A stretch of 46,799 bases of DNA from an uncultured Clostridia bacterium (GCA_944380775.1 CALWIP010000012.1:1-46799), one strand, 5' to 3'; positions 40,167 through 46,799 are shown, counted from the stretch's first letter. A program made the numbers and translations. Notes: generated by a model not told the origin, from the sequence alone.

Positions 40167-41581
40167 ATGTTTTCTCCTTTCCCTTCCGGTTCAAACCGTT
40201 CGATTTCAAAAGACCGGGAAATCCATTCCCGCGCGTCCGCCAGGTCCCGGAACACGCCCGCGCGGATCATCTGCGCCGCCAGGTTCCCGGCGGCCGTGGC
40301 TTCCGCCGGGCCGGCGAGCACGGGCAGCCCGGTCCGCTGCGCCGTAAGCCGGTTGAGGTACGCCGCGTTGGACCCGCCGCCGATGACATGCACGCAGGGG
40401 AAGCGCCGGCCCAGCAGGGACTCGAGCTCCCGCAGCGTTTCGCCGTAGGACGCCGCCAGGCTCTGGTAGATGACCGCCGCATATTCGCCCGTGGTCTCCG
40501 GCACGGGCTGCCCGCTCTCCCGGCAAAACTCCCGGATCTCCGCTTTCATGCTGCGCGGCGCAAGGAACCGCCCGTCGTTCGCGTCCACGCGGGAGGGGAA
40601 TTCCCCGTGTTCCTCCGCCATACGGCACAGCTCCGCAAAGGAGTAGGGATGGGGTTCCTCCCGCTGCAGGCTCTGGATCATCCATAAGCCCATGATATTT
40701 TTCAGGAACCGGAAACGGAAACCGTAGCCTCCCTCGTTGGTGAAATTGCGCCGCTGCGCTTCTTCCGTGCAGAGCGCCTCCGGCAGTTCTGTGCCCATCA
40801 GGGACCAAGTGCCGGAGCTGACGTACACAGCGTCCTCCCGGCAGGGCACGGCCAACACGGCGGAGGCGGTGTCGTGCGTGGCGGGGAGCGCCACCTCGCA
40901 GGAAAAGCCTACCTCCCGCGCAATCTCCGGCTTGAGCGGCCCGAGCGCCTCCCCCGGCCGGCGGATGGCGGGGAACAGGCGCTCCGGGAACCCGCACGCG
41001 CGGATCAAGTCCCAATCCCAGCCCTTGCCGCGGGCGTTCACGAGCTGCGTGGTGGTGGCGTTGGTGTACTCCGCCGCCGCCCGGCCCGTGAGCAGGAAAT
41101 GGAAGTAATCCGGCATCAGCAAAAGCCGTTCCGCCCGCTCCAGAAGGCCCGGGGTCTGCTCCCGGTCCGCCGTCAGCTGGTAGATCGTGTTAAACGGCTG
41201 CTTCTGGATGCCTGTGCGCGCGTACAACTCCCTCTCCGGCACGCGGGCGTACACTTTTTGGTCCATTCCCGCGGTACGGCTGTCGCGGTAAGCGGCAACC
41301 GGCGCAAGGAGCTCCCCATCCCGGCCGAGGAGCGCGTAGTCCACCGCCCAGGTGTCGATCCCCATGCTGCACGGGAGGATCCCCTCCGCGGCGCAGCGCT
41401 TCATCCCGGCGAGGATCTCCCGGAAGAGCCGGTCCACGTCCCAGCAAAGGCGGCCCTCCCGGCGGACCGCGCCGTTTGCAAAGCGGTAGACCTCTTTCAT
41501 CGCCAGAGCGCCGCCTTCCACCCAGCCGAGGATGTGCCGCCCGCTGGACGCGCCGATGTCCACCGCCAAAAAAGCCTGCAT
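40163..41581 (-). CDS. Rhamnulokinase
   Basis: The 472-residue FGGY-family sugar kinase phosphorylates L-rhamnulose at O-1. The N-terminal nucleotide/sugar motif AVDIGASSGRHILG, SMGIDTWAVDYALLG, ATHDTASAVLAVP and the adenosine motif VHVIGGGSNAAYLNRL fit RhaB. It is first in the minus-strand rhaBAD operon and divergent from the AraC regulator. Neither a rhamnose transporter nor lactaldehyde reductase is encoded in the element. Confidence 0.95.
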   Translation of the reverse strand: MQAFLAVDIGASSGRHILGWVEGGALAMKEVYRFANGAVRREGRLCWDVDRLFREILAGMKRCAAEGILPCSMGIDTWAVDYALLGRDGELLAPVAAYRDSRTAGMDQKVYARVPERELYARTGIQKQPFNTIYQLTADREQTPGLLERAERLLLMPDYFHFLLTGRAAAEYTNATTTQLVNARGKGWDWDLIRACGFPERLFPAIRRPGEALGPLKPEIAREVGFSCEVALPATHDTASAVLAVPCREDAVYVSSGTWSLMGTELPEALCTEEAQRRNFTNEGGYGFRFRFLKNIMGLWMIQSLQREEPHPYSFAELCRMAEEHGEFPSRVDANDGRFLAPRSMKAEIREFCRESGQPVPETTGEYAAVIYQSLAASYGETLRELESLLGRRFPCVHVIGGGSNAAYLNRLTAQRTGLPVLAGPAEATAAGNLAAQMIRAGVFRDLADAREWISRSFEIERFEPEGKGENI

Positions 41582-41830
41582 CAGCCTCCCCCTTCCCGTG
41601 GTTTTCTTAAAGAAAAGGATACGCCGTTTTCCGCGCGGTTTTTAGGTCCCCTTCCCCGAAAAAGAAGGACGTTATTTGCAGCGCAGGATTTTCTCCCCCT
41701 GCGGGACGCGGTTTTTGCAAAAAATTTTGTCCTCCCCCTTTTTTTGTGATATGATATTCCGAAAGGAAGCAGCGCCCGGGCGTTCCCGCCCGGCGGACGG
41801 TTTGCCCGCAAGGGCGGAAGGGAGGCAGAA
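41582..41830. promoter_or_regulatory. Divergent regulatory region of the rha genes
   Basis: For the AraC gene (plus) there is TTGTCC (41727-41732), a 17-bp spacer and TATGAT (41750-41755), a good promoter. For rhaB (minus) a TATCCT-type -10 lies at about 41616-41621. Two similar purine-rich strings, AAAGAAAAGGAT (41609-41620) and AAAAAGAAGGAC (41659-41670), are in direct repeat 50 bp apart and could be AraC-family binding sites; this is tentative. Confidence 0.6.
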
Positions 41831-42802
41831 ATGGATCCTTCTTTGCTCAGGCATCTCAAGGAAATCACCCCGGAGGAAAAGGCGATCCTCGCCGGGAACG
41901 GCGCCGTGGACCAGAGCCTTTACACCTCCTCGCGGGATTTTATCATCGACAACCGGAAATTGCTCGAAAAAGGGAAGCTCATCGAGATCCGGCCGCACAC
42001 CCGTTTCATCCGCTTCCCGCGCCACCGGCATAATTATATTGAAATGGTCTATATGTGCGCGGGCAGCACCACGCACATCCTCAACGACGCCGAAACCGTG
42101 CGCCTGGAGGAAGGGGACCTCTTGCTGCTCAACCAAAATGCAACGCATGAAATCCTCCCCGCGGGGGAAGACGACATCGCCGTCAATTTCATCATCCTCC
42201 CCCAGTTTTTCGACTACGCCATCCAGGTCATCGGGCAGGGCAACGTGCTGTATAATTTCATCCGCTCAGCGCTTTCGTCCGAGCTCGGCGTCGCAAGCTA
42301 CCTGCAATTCCGTGCAAAGAACATCCTGCCGGTGCAAAACCTGCTGGAAAACCTCATCTGGACCATCTTGCAAAAAAGCCCCGACGCCGGCGCGCGGGAC
42401 AAGCTCTCGATGGGCCTGCTGTTTTTAACCCTTTTAGATTACGCCGAACCCGTCAGCCAAGGGGATTACAACCCGTACGACCAGCGGCTCGTGCTTGCCG
42501 CGCTCAAATATATCGACGCCTCCTACCCCACGGCCTCTCTGGAGGAATTCTGCCGCATCCGCCGCGTGAAACCTTACACAGCCAGCCGCCTGCTGAAAAA
42601 GCACACCGGTAAAAATTTCAAAGAACTGCTCAAGGAACGCCGGCTCCAGCAGGCCGCCTTTTTGCTGGAAAACACAACCTTGCCTACCGAGGCGGTGTTC
42701 CACGCCATCGGGTACGAGAACAGCAGCTTTTTCCACCGCATCTTCCGCGAAGCCTACGGCCAGAGCCCGCAGGAATTCCGCCGCTCTTCCCGCCGGGACT
42801 AG
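41831..42802 (+). CDS. AraC-family regulator, likely of rhamnose catabolism (RhaR/RhaS-like)
   Basis: The 323-residue protein has an N-terminal cupin-type sugar-binding domain (FPRHRHNYIEMVYMCAG, LEEGDLLLLNQNATHEI) and a C-terminal double helix-turn-helix (LEEFCRIRRVKPYTASRLLK; AVFHAIGYENSSFFHRIFRE). GGGAGG precedes the ATG. Position and orientation opposite rhaBAD make it the probable rhamnose-responsive activator. It lies inside the cotJC element. Confidence 0.88.
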   Translation: MDPSLLRHLKEITPEEKAILAGNGAVDQSLYTSSRDFIIDNRKLLEKGKLIEIRPHTRFIRFPRHRHNYIEMVYMCAGSTTHILNDAETVRLEEGDLLLLNQNATHEILPAGEDDIAVNFIILPQFFDYAIQVIGQGNVLYNFIRSALSSELGVASYLQFRAKNILPVQNLLENLIWTILQKSPDAGARDKLSMGLLFLTLLDYAEPVSQGDYNPYDQRLVLAALKYIDASYPTASLEEFCRIRRVKPYTASRLLKKHTGKNFKELLKERRLQQAAFLLENTTLPTEAVFHAIGYENSSFFHRIFREAYGQSPQEFRRSSRRD

Positions 42803-42812
42803 CGGCAGGCGC

Positions 42813-42840
42813 ATAGCCGCCGCGCGCCGCCGCATATCCT
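42813..42840 (+). promoter_or_regulatory. Possible sporulation-type promoter before the recombinase unit
   Basis: ATA (42813-42815) and CATATCCT (42833-42840) are separated by 17 bp, and the -10 resembles the CATATGGT before cotJA. If real, it would be read by a mother-cell sigma factor, linking recombinase expression to cotJ. The match is marginal. Confidence 0.25.
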
Positions 42841-42882
42841 GGAAGCGGCGGGTCCTCCGGCCCGCGGAAAGGAGAGGCGCGC

Positions 42883-43065
42883 ATGACTTACCGGACAGAA
42901 AATCATCTGCGGCGCGCGGGCGAGCGGGTATTTGTTGTTGTAAGCCTCACGCCGGAGTTTCGCCCCGCGGAACGCCGCGCCGCGCGGGAGGAAGCGGAGC
43001 GGCGGCTCTACGCGGTTTTCTGCCGCTCCCCCGCGCGCGGGGAAGGGGGCGGCGGCCTTGTTTGA
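42883..43065 (+). CDS. 60-aa protein coupled to the serine recombinase
   Basis: The small charged protein (MTYRTENHLRRAGERVFVVV..., an Arg/Glu-rich helix RRAAREEAERRLYAVF, then a Gly-rich end) has AAAGGAG 8 nt before its ATG. It overlaps the recombinase start by 8 bp, so translation is coupled. I recognise no family. By position and size it could be a recombination directionality factor, as small proteins encoded by serine-integrase elements can be, or a regulator of recombinase synthesis. Confidence 0.6.
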   Translation: MTYRTENHLRRAGERVFVVVSLTPEFRPAERRAAREEAERRLYAVFCRSPARGEGGGGLV

Positions 43066-44548
43066 CGCCATCTACACCCGGCAGTCGGTGGACCGGGCCG
43101 ACAGCATCTCTGTGGAGAGCCAGGCCGAACGCTGCGCGCGGGAGACCGCCGGGCGGGAGACCCGCCTCTACACGGACAAAGGCTACAGCGGGAAGGACAC
43201 GGACCGCCCCGCGCTCCGGCAGCTGCTGCGGGACGTTGAGGCGGGCGAGGTCCGCCGCGTGGTGGTGTACCGGCTGGACCGGATCAGCCGCTCGGTGCTC
43301 GATTTTGCCAATGTGGTCGACCTATTCCAAAAGCACGGCGTGGATTTTGTCAGCACGGTGGAAAAATTCGACACCGGCACGCCGGTGGGAAAAGCCATGC
43401 TGATGCTTGTCATGGTGTTTGCGCAGCTGGAACGCGAGACCATCCAGCAGCGCGTGGCGGACGCCTACGCCTCCCGCAGCCGGCGCGGCTTTTACATGGG
43501 CGGGCGCGTGCCGTTCGGCTTTGCGCTGCGCGAGACGGTGCTCGGCGGCGTGCGCACCAAGCAGTATGAGCCGGTGGAACCAGAGGCGTCAGCCGTGCGG
43601 CGGGCGTTTGCGCTGTACGCACAACCGCAGGCCTCTTTGGCGGACGTTGCGCGCGCCTTGGCTGCGGGCGGCGCCGTCCGGCGGGACGGCAAACCGTTTA
43701 GCCGCAGCGGGGTCCGCGGCATGATGGTCAACCCGGCCTATGTCCGCGCGGACGCCCGCGTCTACGCATTCTTCCTGGCGCAGGGCGTGAACCTTGCGGA
43801 TCCGCCGGAGCGCTTCACCGGCGTGCACGGCGCATACCTCTACTCCGGCGGCGGCCCGGAGCGGAAGACGGTTTCTCCCAAGGGGCACACGCTGGTGCTC
43901 GCCCCGCACGAAGGCCTGGTGGACGCCGGGACCTGGCTTTGCTGCCGCGCCAAGTGCCTGCAAAACCGCGGCGGCCCCAAGCCGGTGAGGGCGCGCGCTT
44001 CCTGGCTGGCGGGCAAGCTCCGCTGTGCCTGCTGCGGCGGCCCGCTGGCCGCCAAGACCTACCACTGCAAGACCAAGGCGGACAACCGCTATTTCCTCTG
44101 CGCAAACGGGCGCGCCGGCGGCTGCCGCGCCGCTTCCCTGGACGCCGGCGCCGTCGAGGCGGCCGTGCGGGAGGAACTGCGGGAGAAACTGAAGGAATTC
44201 CCTTCCCTGCGGGATCCGCCGGGAGGCCGCGACCCGCGGGCGGACCATTTGCAAATCCGCATAGAGGCGCTTGGGCGGGAGATCGACTCCCTGCTCGACC
44301 GCGTGCCCGCAGCCAGCGGCACGCTGATGGCGCACCTCAACCGCCGGGTAGAGGCGCTGGACGCCGAACAGGAATCGCTGCGCGCCGCGCTGGACGCGCT
44401 TGCAGAGCCGCCCGCGCCCGGCGGGATCTCCGGTTATTTTTCAAAATGGGAATCCCTTTCCGTTCAGGAAAAGCACGCCGCCGCGGACGCGCTGATCGAA
44501 CAGATCACCGCGGGCGGGGACCGCCTCGAAATCCGTTGGCGGCTGTAA
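43058..44548 (+). CDS. Large serine recombinase
   Basis: The 496-residue site-specific recombinase has a resolvase catalytic domain (AIYTRQSVDRADSISVESQ, nucleophile Ser10; VVYRLDRISRSVLDF; QLERETIQQRV). A recombinase domain (about 150-260) and a zinc-ribbon domain (CACCGG...FLCANGRAGGC, about 325-360) follow, then a coiled coil (about 385-445) and a C-terminal helix. This is the full integrase architecture of phage and skin-type elements. The start is TTG at 43058 after a GGGGG-rich site. Its stop lies 28 bp before the right crossover point, so it most likely excises and integrates this element. Confidence 0.93.
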   Translation: MFDAIYTRQSVDRADSISVESQAERCARETAGRETRLYTDKGYSGKDTDRPALRQLLRDVEAGEVRRVVVYRLDRISRSVLDFANVVDLFQKHGVDFVSTVEKFDTGTPVGKAMLMLVMVFAQLERETIQQRVADAYASRSRRGFYMGGRVPFGFALRETVLGGVRTKQYEPVEPEASAVRRAFALYAQPQASLADVARALAAGGAVRRDGKPFSRSGVRGMMVNPAYVRADARVYAFFLAQGVNLADPPERFTGVHGAYLYSGGGPERKTVSPKGHTLVLAPHEGLVDAGTWLCCRAKCLQNRGGPKPVRARASWLAGKLRCACCGGPLAAKTYHCKTKADNRYFLCANGRAGGCRAASLDAGAVEAAVREELREKLKEFPSLRDPPGGRDPRADHLQIRIEALGREIDSLLDRVPAASGTLMAHLNRRVEALDAEQESLRAALDALAEPPAPGGISGYFSKWESLSVQEKHAAADALIEQITAGGDRLEIRWRL

Positions 44549-44551
44549 TTT

Positions 44552-44601
44552 CCATTCCTCCCTGATCGCTTTGGCGAAGGGCTGCGCATCGCAACGGACC
44601 G
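44552..44601. other. attR: right junction of the element
   Basis: CGCTTTGGCGAAG (44567-44579) repeats the left core with two changes. The inner (left) side carries CCATTCC (44552-44558), CCTG (44561-44564) and GCTT, complementary in mirror order to the arm inside the left junction. The outer (right) side is cotJC coding sequence. The inferred crossover dinucleotide is GA at 44576-44577. Confidence 0.8.
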
Positions 44602-44671
44602 CCTGGATTCCAAGAATTTTTACGCATTCAACACGCAATTCGACCCACAGGCAAAAAACGCCCGCAAATAA
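44567..44671 (+). pseudogene. Detached 3' end of cotJC
   Basis: There is no start codon here. Read from 44567 the frame gives RFGEGLRIATDRL, then DSKNFYAFNTQFD and a short lysine-ending tail before TAA at 44669-44671. This is the characteristic C-terminus of clostridial CotJC. Joined to codons 1-171 at 37462-37974 it gives a 205-codon protein with no gap, duplication or frameshift. The fragment has no stop or shift, so insertion is recent or the joined gene is still under selection. Confidence 0.88.
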
Positions 44672-44714
44672 GCGCCGTATCCCACTTTTCCCGGGTCCTT
44701 TTTCCGGGATGTCC

Positions 44715-44750
44715 AAAAGCCGCCGCCGGGGCCGTCCCGCGGCGGCTTTT
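44715..44750. terminator. Terminator after the restored cotJ operon
   Basis: AAAAGCCGCCGC (44715-44726) pairs perfectly with 44739-44750 and ends in TTTT, 44 bp after the detached cotJC stop. No comparable terminator follows the truncated cotJC at 38154, as expected if this is the operon's original end. Confidence 0.8.
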
Positions 44751-44764
44751 CCCGCGCGCTGCGG

Positions 44765-44793
44765 TTGAAAAAAACAAAGGGACATAGTATAAT
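44765..44793 (+). promoter_or_regulatory. Promoter of dusB
   Basis: TTGAAA (44765-44770), a 17-bp spacer and TATAAT (44788-44793) form a strong housekeeping promoter about 47 bp before the dusB start. Confidence 0.88.
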
Positions 44794-44839
44794 GAGAGCC
44801 TGACCAAAAACAGCCGCGCGGCGGGACGGGGGATTGCGC

Positions 44840-45823
44840 ATGAAAATTGGGACAATGGCGCTGGACGGGCGGGCGGTGCTCGCGCCGATGGCCGGGGTTT
44901 GCGACCAGGCGTTCCGCGAACTTTGCGCCTCGTTCGGCGCAGCCTATGTGGTGAGCGAAATGGTGAGCGCCAAGGGGCTCGACTACCGCAACCAGAAAAC
45001 GCAGGGCCTGCTGGCGCGCGCCGCTGCGGAGCGCCCGGCGGCCATCCAGCTCTTTGGCAACGACCCCGAGACGATGGCGCGGGCGGCGGAACGCGCGCTG
45101 GAGCAGCATCCCGACGCGCTCGACATCAACATGGGCTGCCCTGCGCCGAAAATTGTGAACAACGGCTGCGGCTCCGCCCTGATGAAGGACCCCGCGCTCT
45201 GCGGCAGAATTGTCGCCGCGGTCAAGCGGGTGTCCCCCGTCCCGGTCACGGTGAAAATCCGCAAAGGCTGGGACAGCCGCTCGGTCAACGCCGTCGAGGT
45301 TGCGAAAATCTGTGAAGCCGCCGGCGCCGACGCCGTCGCCGTCCACGGGCGCACGCGCGAGCAGATGTACCAACCCACGGCGGACTGGGAGATCATCGCG
45401 CAGGTCAAGCGCGCGGTGCAGATTCCCGTCATCGGCAACGGCGACGTGGATTCTGCGCAAAAAGCCGCGCTGCTGCTCGAACAGACCGGCTGCGACCTGG
45501 TAATGGTCGGGCGCGCCGCCCTCGGCAACCCGTGGATCTTTTTGCAGATCAACGCCTACCTCAGCGACAGCTGCCGCATCCTGCCGCCGCCGGGCGTTTC
45601 CGAGCGTGTGCTCGTCATGGTGCGCCATGTCCGCCGCATCTGCGCGCTCAAGGGCGAAGCCCGCGGCATGCGCGAAGCGCGCAAGCATGTGGCGTGGTAT
45701 CTGCACGGCCTGCGGCACGCCGCCGGGTTCCGCCGCCGCGCGGGCGAACTTTGCACGCTGGCGGACCTCGACGCGCTGGCGCGGGACGTTTTGCTGGCAA
45801 ACGCGGGGGTTCCGGCCGGCTGA
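44840..45823 (+). CDS. tRNA-dihydrouridine synthase
   Basis: The 327-residue flavoenzyme reduces uridine to dihydrouridine in the tRNA D-loop. The TIM-barrel motifs VLAPMAGVCDQAFRELC, the catalytic cysteine in DINMGCPAPKIVNNGCGSAL (Cys100), VTVKIRKGWD, AVAVHGRTREQMY and IPVIGNGDV place it in the DusB group. The ATG at 44840 has GGGGGA upstream; a TTG two codons earlier is possible. It directly precedes two tRNA genes. Confidence 0.96.
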   Translation: MKIGTMALDGRAVLAPMAGVCDQAFRELCASFGAAYVVSEMVSAKGLDYRNQKTQGLLARAAAERPAAIQLFGNDPETMARAAERALEQHPDALDINMGCPAPKIVNNGCGSALMKDPALCGRIVAAVKRVSPVPVTVKIRKGWDSRSVNAVEVAKICEAAGADAVAVHGRTREQMYQPTADWEIIAQVKRAVQIPVIGNGDVDSAQKAALLLEQTGCDLVMVGRAALGNPWIFLQINAYLSDSCRILPPPGVSERVLVMVRHVRRICALKGEARGMREARKHVAWYLHGLRHAAGFRRRAGELCTLADLDALARDVLLANAGVPAG

Positions 45824-45855
45824 CGGAAAAATTTCAAATTTTTTTGAAAAAGCCC

Positions 45856-45884
45856 TTGACGCGCGCGCCAAAAAGTGATATATT
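45856..45884 (+). promoter_or_regulatory. Promoter of the tRNA pair
   Basis: TTGACG (45856-45861), a 17-bp spacer and TATATT (45879-45884) lie 18 bp before the first tRNA gene. Confidence 0.85.
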
Positions 45885-45901
45885 TATCTAGCGTCAGATA
45901 C

Positions 45902-45977
45902 GCTGGTGTAGCTCAGTTGGTAGAGCAGCTGATTTGTAATCAGCAGGTCGGGGGTTCAAGTCCGTCCACCAGCTCCA
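45902..45977 (+). tRNA. tRNA-Thr (anticodon TGT)
   Basis: The 76-nt gene folds as a cloverleaf: acceptor GCTGGTG/CACCAGC, D arm AGCTCAGTTGGTAGAGCA, anticodon loop TTTGTAA between CTGA and TCAG (anticodon TGT), T loop TTCAAGT. The 3' CCA is encoded. Confidence 0.97.
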
Positions 45978-46004
45978 GCCAGCATCTGGCAAAACTGAAT
46001 ATTT

Positions 46005-46090
46005 GGAGGAGTTCCCGAGTGGCCAAAGGGGGCAGACTGTAAATCTGTTGCGTAATCGCTTCGATGGTCCGAATCCATCCTCCTCCACCA
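46005..46090 (+). tRNA. tRNA-Tyr (anticodon GTA) with an unusual T loop
   Basis: The 86-nt gene has acceptor GGAGGAG/CTCCTCC, anticodon loop CTGTAAA between CAGA and TCTG (anticodon GTA), the long variable arm of bacterial tRNA-Tyr and an encoded CCA. The T arm reads GATGG-TCCGAAT-CCATC, so position 55, almost always T (pseudouridine in the RNA), is C. Otherwise the gene looks functional. Confidence 0.94.
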
Positions 46091-46092
46091 TC

Positions 46093-46126
46093 TGGGGTAG
46101 ACACTTTAGATGCCTACCCCATTTTT
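46093..46126 (+). terminator. Terminator after the tRNA genes
   Basis: TGGGGTAG (46093-46100) pairs with CTACCCCA (46114-46121) and is followed by TTTTT (46122-46126). Confidence 0.88.
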
Positions 46127-46417
46127 GTTAGGTTTCATGCGGGTTTGCGGGCTTTTTAGGGTCCAAAATCCAAAGTGATTTTCCATAGATGCCTTTTCCA
46201 TTAGATGGCAAAATGAAGGCTTTGTACGAGATAAAGCGGGGCTTCCGCCTGATTTTTCAGGCCGGAGGCTCCGCTTCTTGTATTCTTTATTTCCTTCTCT
46301 CCATATTTGTGCAAGAAAGCACATATGTTGATCTTATTTAATGTGGAGCCATCACACATGGCTGTAAGGACATAGCCTTCCAAATCCACAACAGTTGCCG
46401 CCTGATCTGGTATTGGT
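46127..46417. other. AT-richer stretch without a supported gene
   Basis: No convincing gene is seen; two overlapping minus-strand open frames here lack ribosome sites and recognisable domains. An imperfect hairpin of about 17 bp at 46236-46274, followed on the minus strand by CTTTATC, could terminate the minus-strand gene that ends at 46418. The composition differs sharply from the rest of the window, so this may be the edge of acquired or repeat DNA. Confidence 0.4.
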
Positions 46418-46799
46418 TTATTTTTCTAAATCCTCTAATTTCGCCGGGTCTACAAGACCCGCTTCCACAAGAAATTCCTGCCTGTAAAGCGTCTCTCCCA
46501 CAACTGTGCTGGGCTCTGCTTGCAATGCCCAATTCCCGTCTGTGTCCTTTGTAAATCTATATTTGTAGTTGATCCCCGCGGCGTCCTGCTTGACGGCGAT
46601 CAGGGATTGCCCATCAGGGTGGAGATAGTATACGGGGACCGTATCCCCAAATTGCAGGTCAAGCGCCTGTTTGATAGACAGATACGCCTCAGCAGTCATG
46701 TACGCGATCAGATCCAGTCCTTCTACAATCACGGTGTAATCTGACGGGTCACTGTCAAACGAGGCCAAGATCTCATTTCCCCGTTCAATCAGCTCCGCC
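46418..46799 (-). CDS. Unrecognised protein, 5' end cut by the window
   Basis: An open frame of at least 126 codons runs to the right edge, so the true start lies outside. The visible part includes DYTVIVEGLDLIAYMTAEAY and DTVPVYYLHPDGQSLIAVKQ and ends in an acidic LEDLEK. It has no evident membrane segment or catalytic motif and looks like a soluble alpha/beta protein. Base composition is lower in GC than the upstream genes. I do not recognise the family. Confidence 0.55.
   Translation of the reverse strand, partial: AELIERGNEILASFDSDPSDYTVIVEGLDLIAYMTAEAYLSIKQALDLQFGDTVPVYYLHPDGQSLIAVKQDAAGINYKYRFTKDTDGNWALQAEPSTVVGETLYRQEFLVEAGLVDPAKLEDLEK

Larger units (their letters stand above)
37984..44575. 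mobile_element. 6,592-bp serine-recombinase element inside cotJC, carrying rhamnose genes
   Basis: The element splits cotJC after codon 172-175. It contains, left to right, rhaD, rhaA, rhaB (minus), an AraC regulator, a 60-aa ORF and a large serine recombinase (plus). The recombinase stop is 28 bp from the right crossover point, a usual integrase/att layout. Joining the element ends gives an attP-like dyad with 17 of 25 complementary arm positions centred on GA. Excision would rejoin cotJC in frame. No phage, conjugation or transposase gene is present. The base composition matches the host. Boundaries are exact to within the shared 13 bp. Confidence 0.85.

Noticed and set aside
43589-44335. 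Minus-strand open frame opposite the recombinase
   Set aside because: It is a shadow of the recombinase frame in GC-rich DNA with no supporting start signal.
37984-44575. Element as a prophage or conjugative element
   Set aside because: There are no capsid, lysis, replication, relaxase or transfer genes; only recombinase, one small ORF and rhamnose genes.
46106-46389. Two overlapping minus-strand small ORFs
   Set aside because: They have no ribosome sites, no known domain, mutual overlap in different frames and a hairpin inside them.

Overview
The window reads as chromosomal DNA of a GC-rich (roughly 60% or more by eye), spore-forming, anaerobic member of the Clostridia, probably Oscillospirales/Ruminococcaceae-like. 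The evidence is the cotJ spore-coat operon, rubrerythrin and rubredoxin proteins, indolepyruvate:ferredoxin oxidoreductase, a Gram-positive PhoP box, an LCP cell-wall protein, lipoprotein-type binding proteins and tRNA genes with encoded CCA. The species assignment is inference. Only the last ~700 bases are clearly AT-richer.

Layout. 1-360: an ~88-bp imperfect tandem repeat entering from the left edge. 361-2166: an MscS channel, a small membrane protein and tRNA methyltransferase TrmL. 2205-6010: glycolytic block pgk-tpiA-gpmI with a consensus promoter and a strong bidirectional terminator. 6024-16747 (minus): a GntR-controlled carbohydrate operon of binding lipoprotein, two permeases, GH31 glycosidase, racemase-family protein, split transketolase, 3-hydroxyisobutyrate-dehydrogenase-family reductase and TIM-barrel isomerase. 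Two GntR-type operators lie in front of the regulator and the operon. 16854-18556 (minus): ferredoxin/rubrerythrin and double-rubredoxin proteins. 18611-24259 (minus): an aryl-acid module paaK-iorA-iorB-paaK-ACT. 24317-31768 (minus): a complete Pho regulon, pstSCAB-phoU-phoP-phoR, behind four PhoP-box hexamers at 11-bp spacing. 32158-36266 (plus): LCP protein, metG and tatD. 36279-36902 (minus): pyrophosphatase. 36935-44750: the cotJ spore-coat operon, interrupted as described next. 44765-46126: dusB, tRNA-Thr, tRNA-Tyr. The right edge holds a partial unknown gene.

The main discovery candidate is in 37462-44671. The spore-coat gene cotJC is split. Its first 172 codons lie at 37462-37977. Its missing last 34 codons, open and ending in a typical CotJC tail, lie at 44567-44671, just past the stop of a large serine recombinase. 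The two break points share a 13-bp near-repeat (11/13). The DNA between them is exactly 6,592 bp and carries rhaD-rhaA-rhaB, an AraC regulator, a 60-aa ORF and the recombinase. Joining the element's own ends gives an imperfect dyad (17 of 25 arm positions) centred on the shared GA dinucleotide, as expected for the attP site of a large serine recombinase. Precise excision would restore a 205-codon CotJC. This resembles intervening elements in sporulation genes such as skin in sigK, but with a rhamnose-catabolism cargo. The split gene and the att dyad are seen in the sequence. Excision and its timing are inference.
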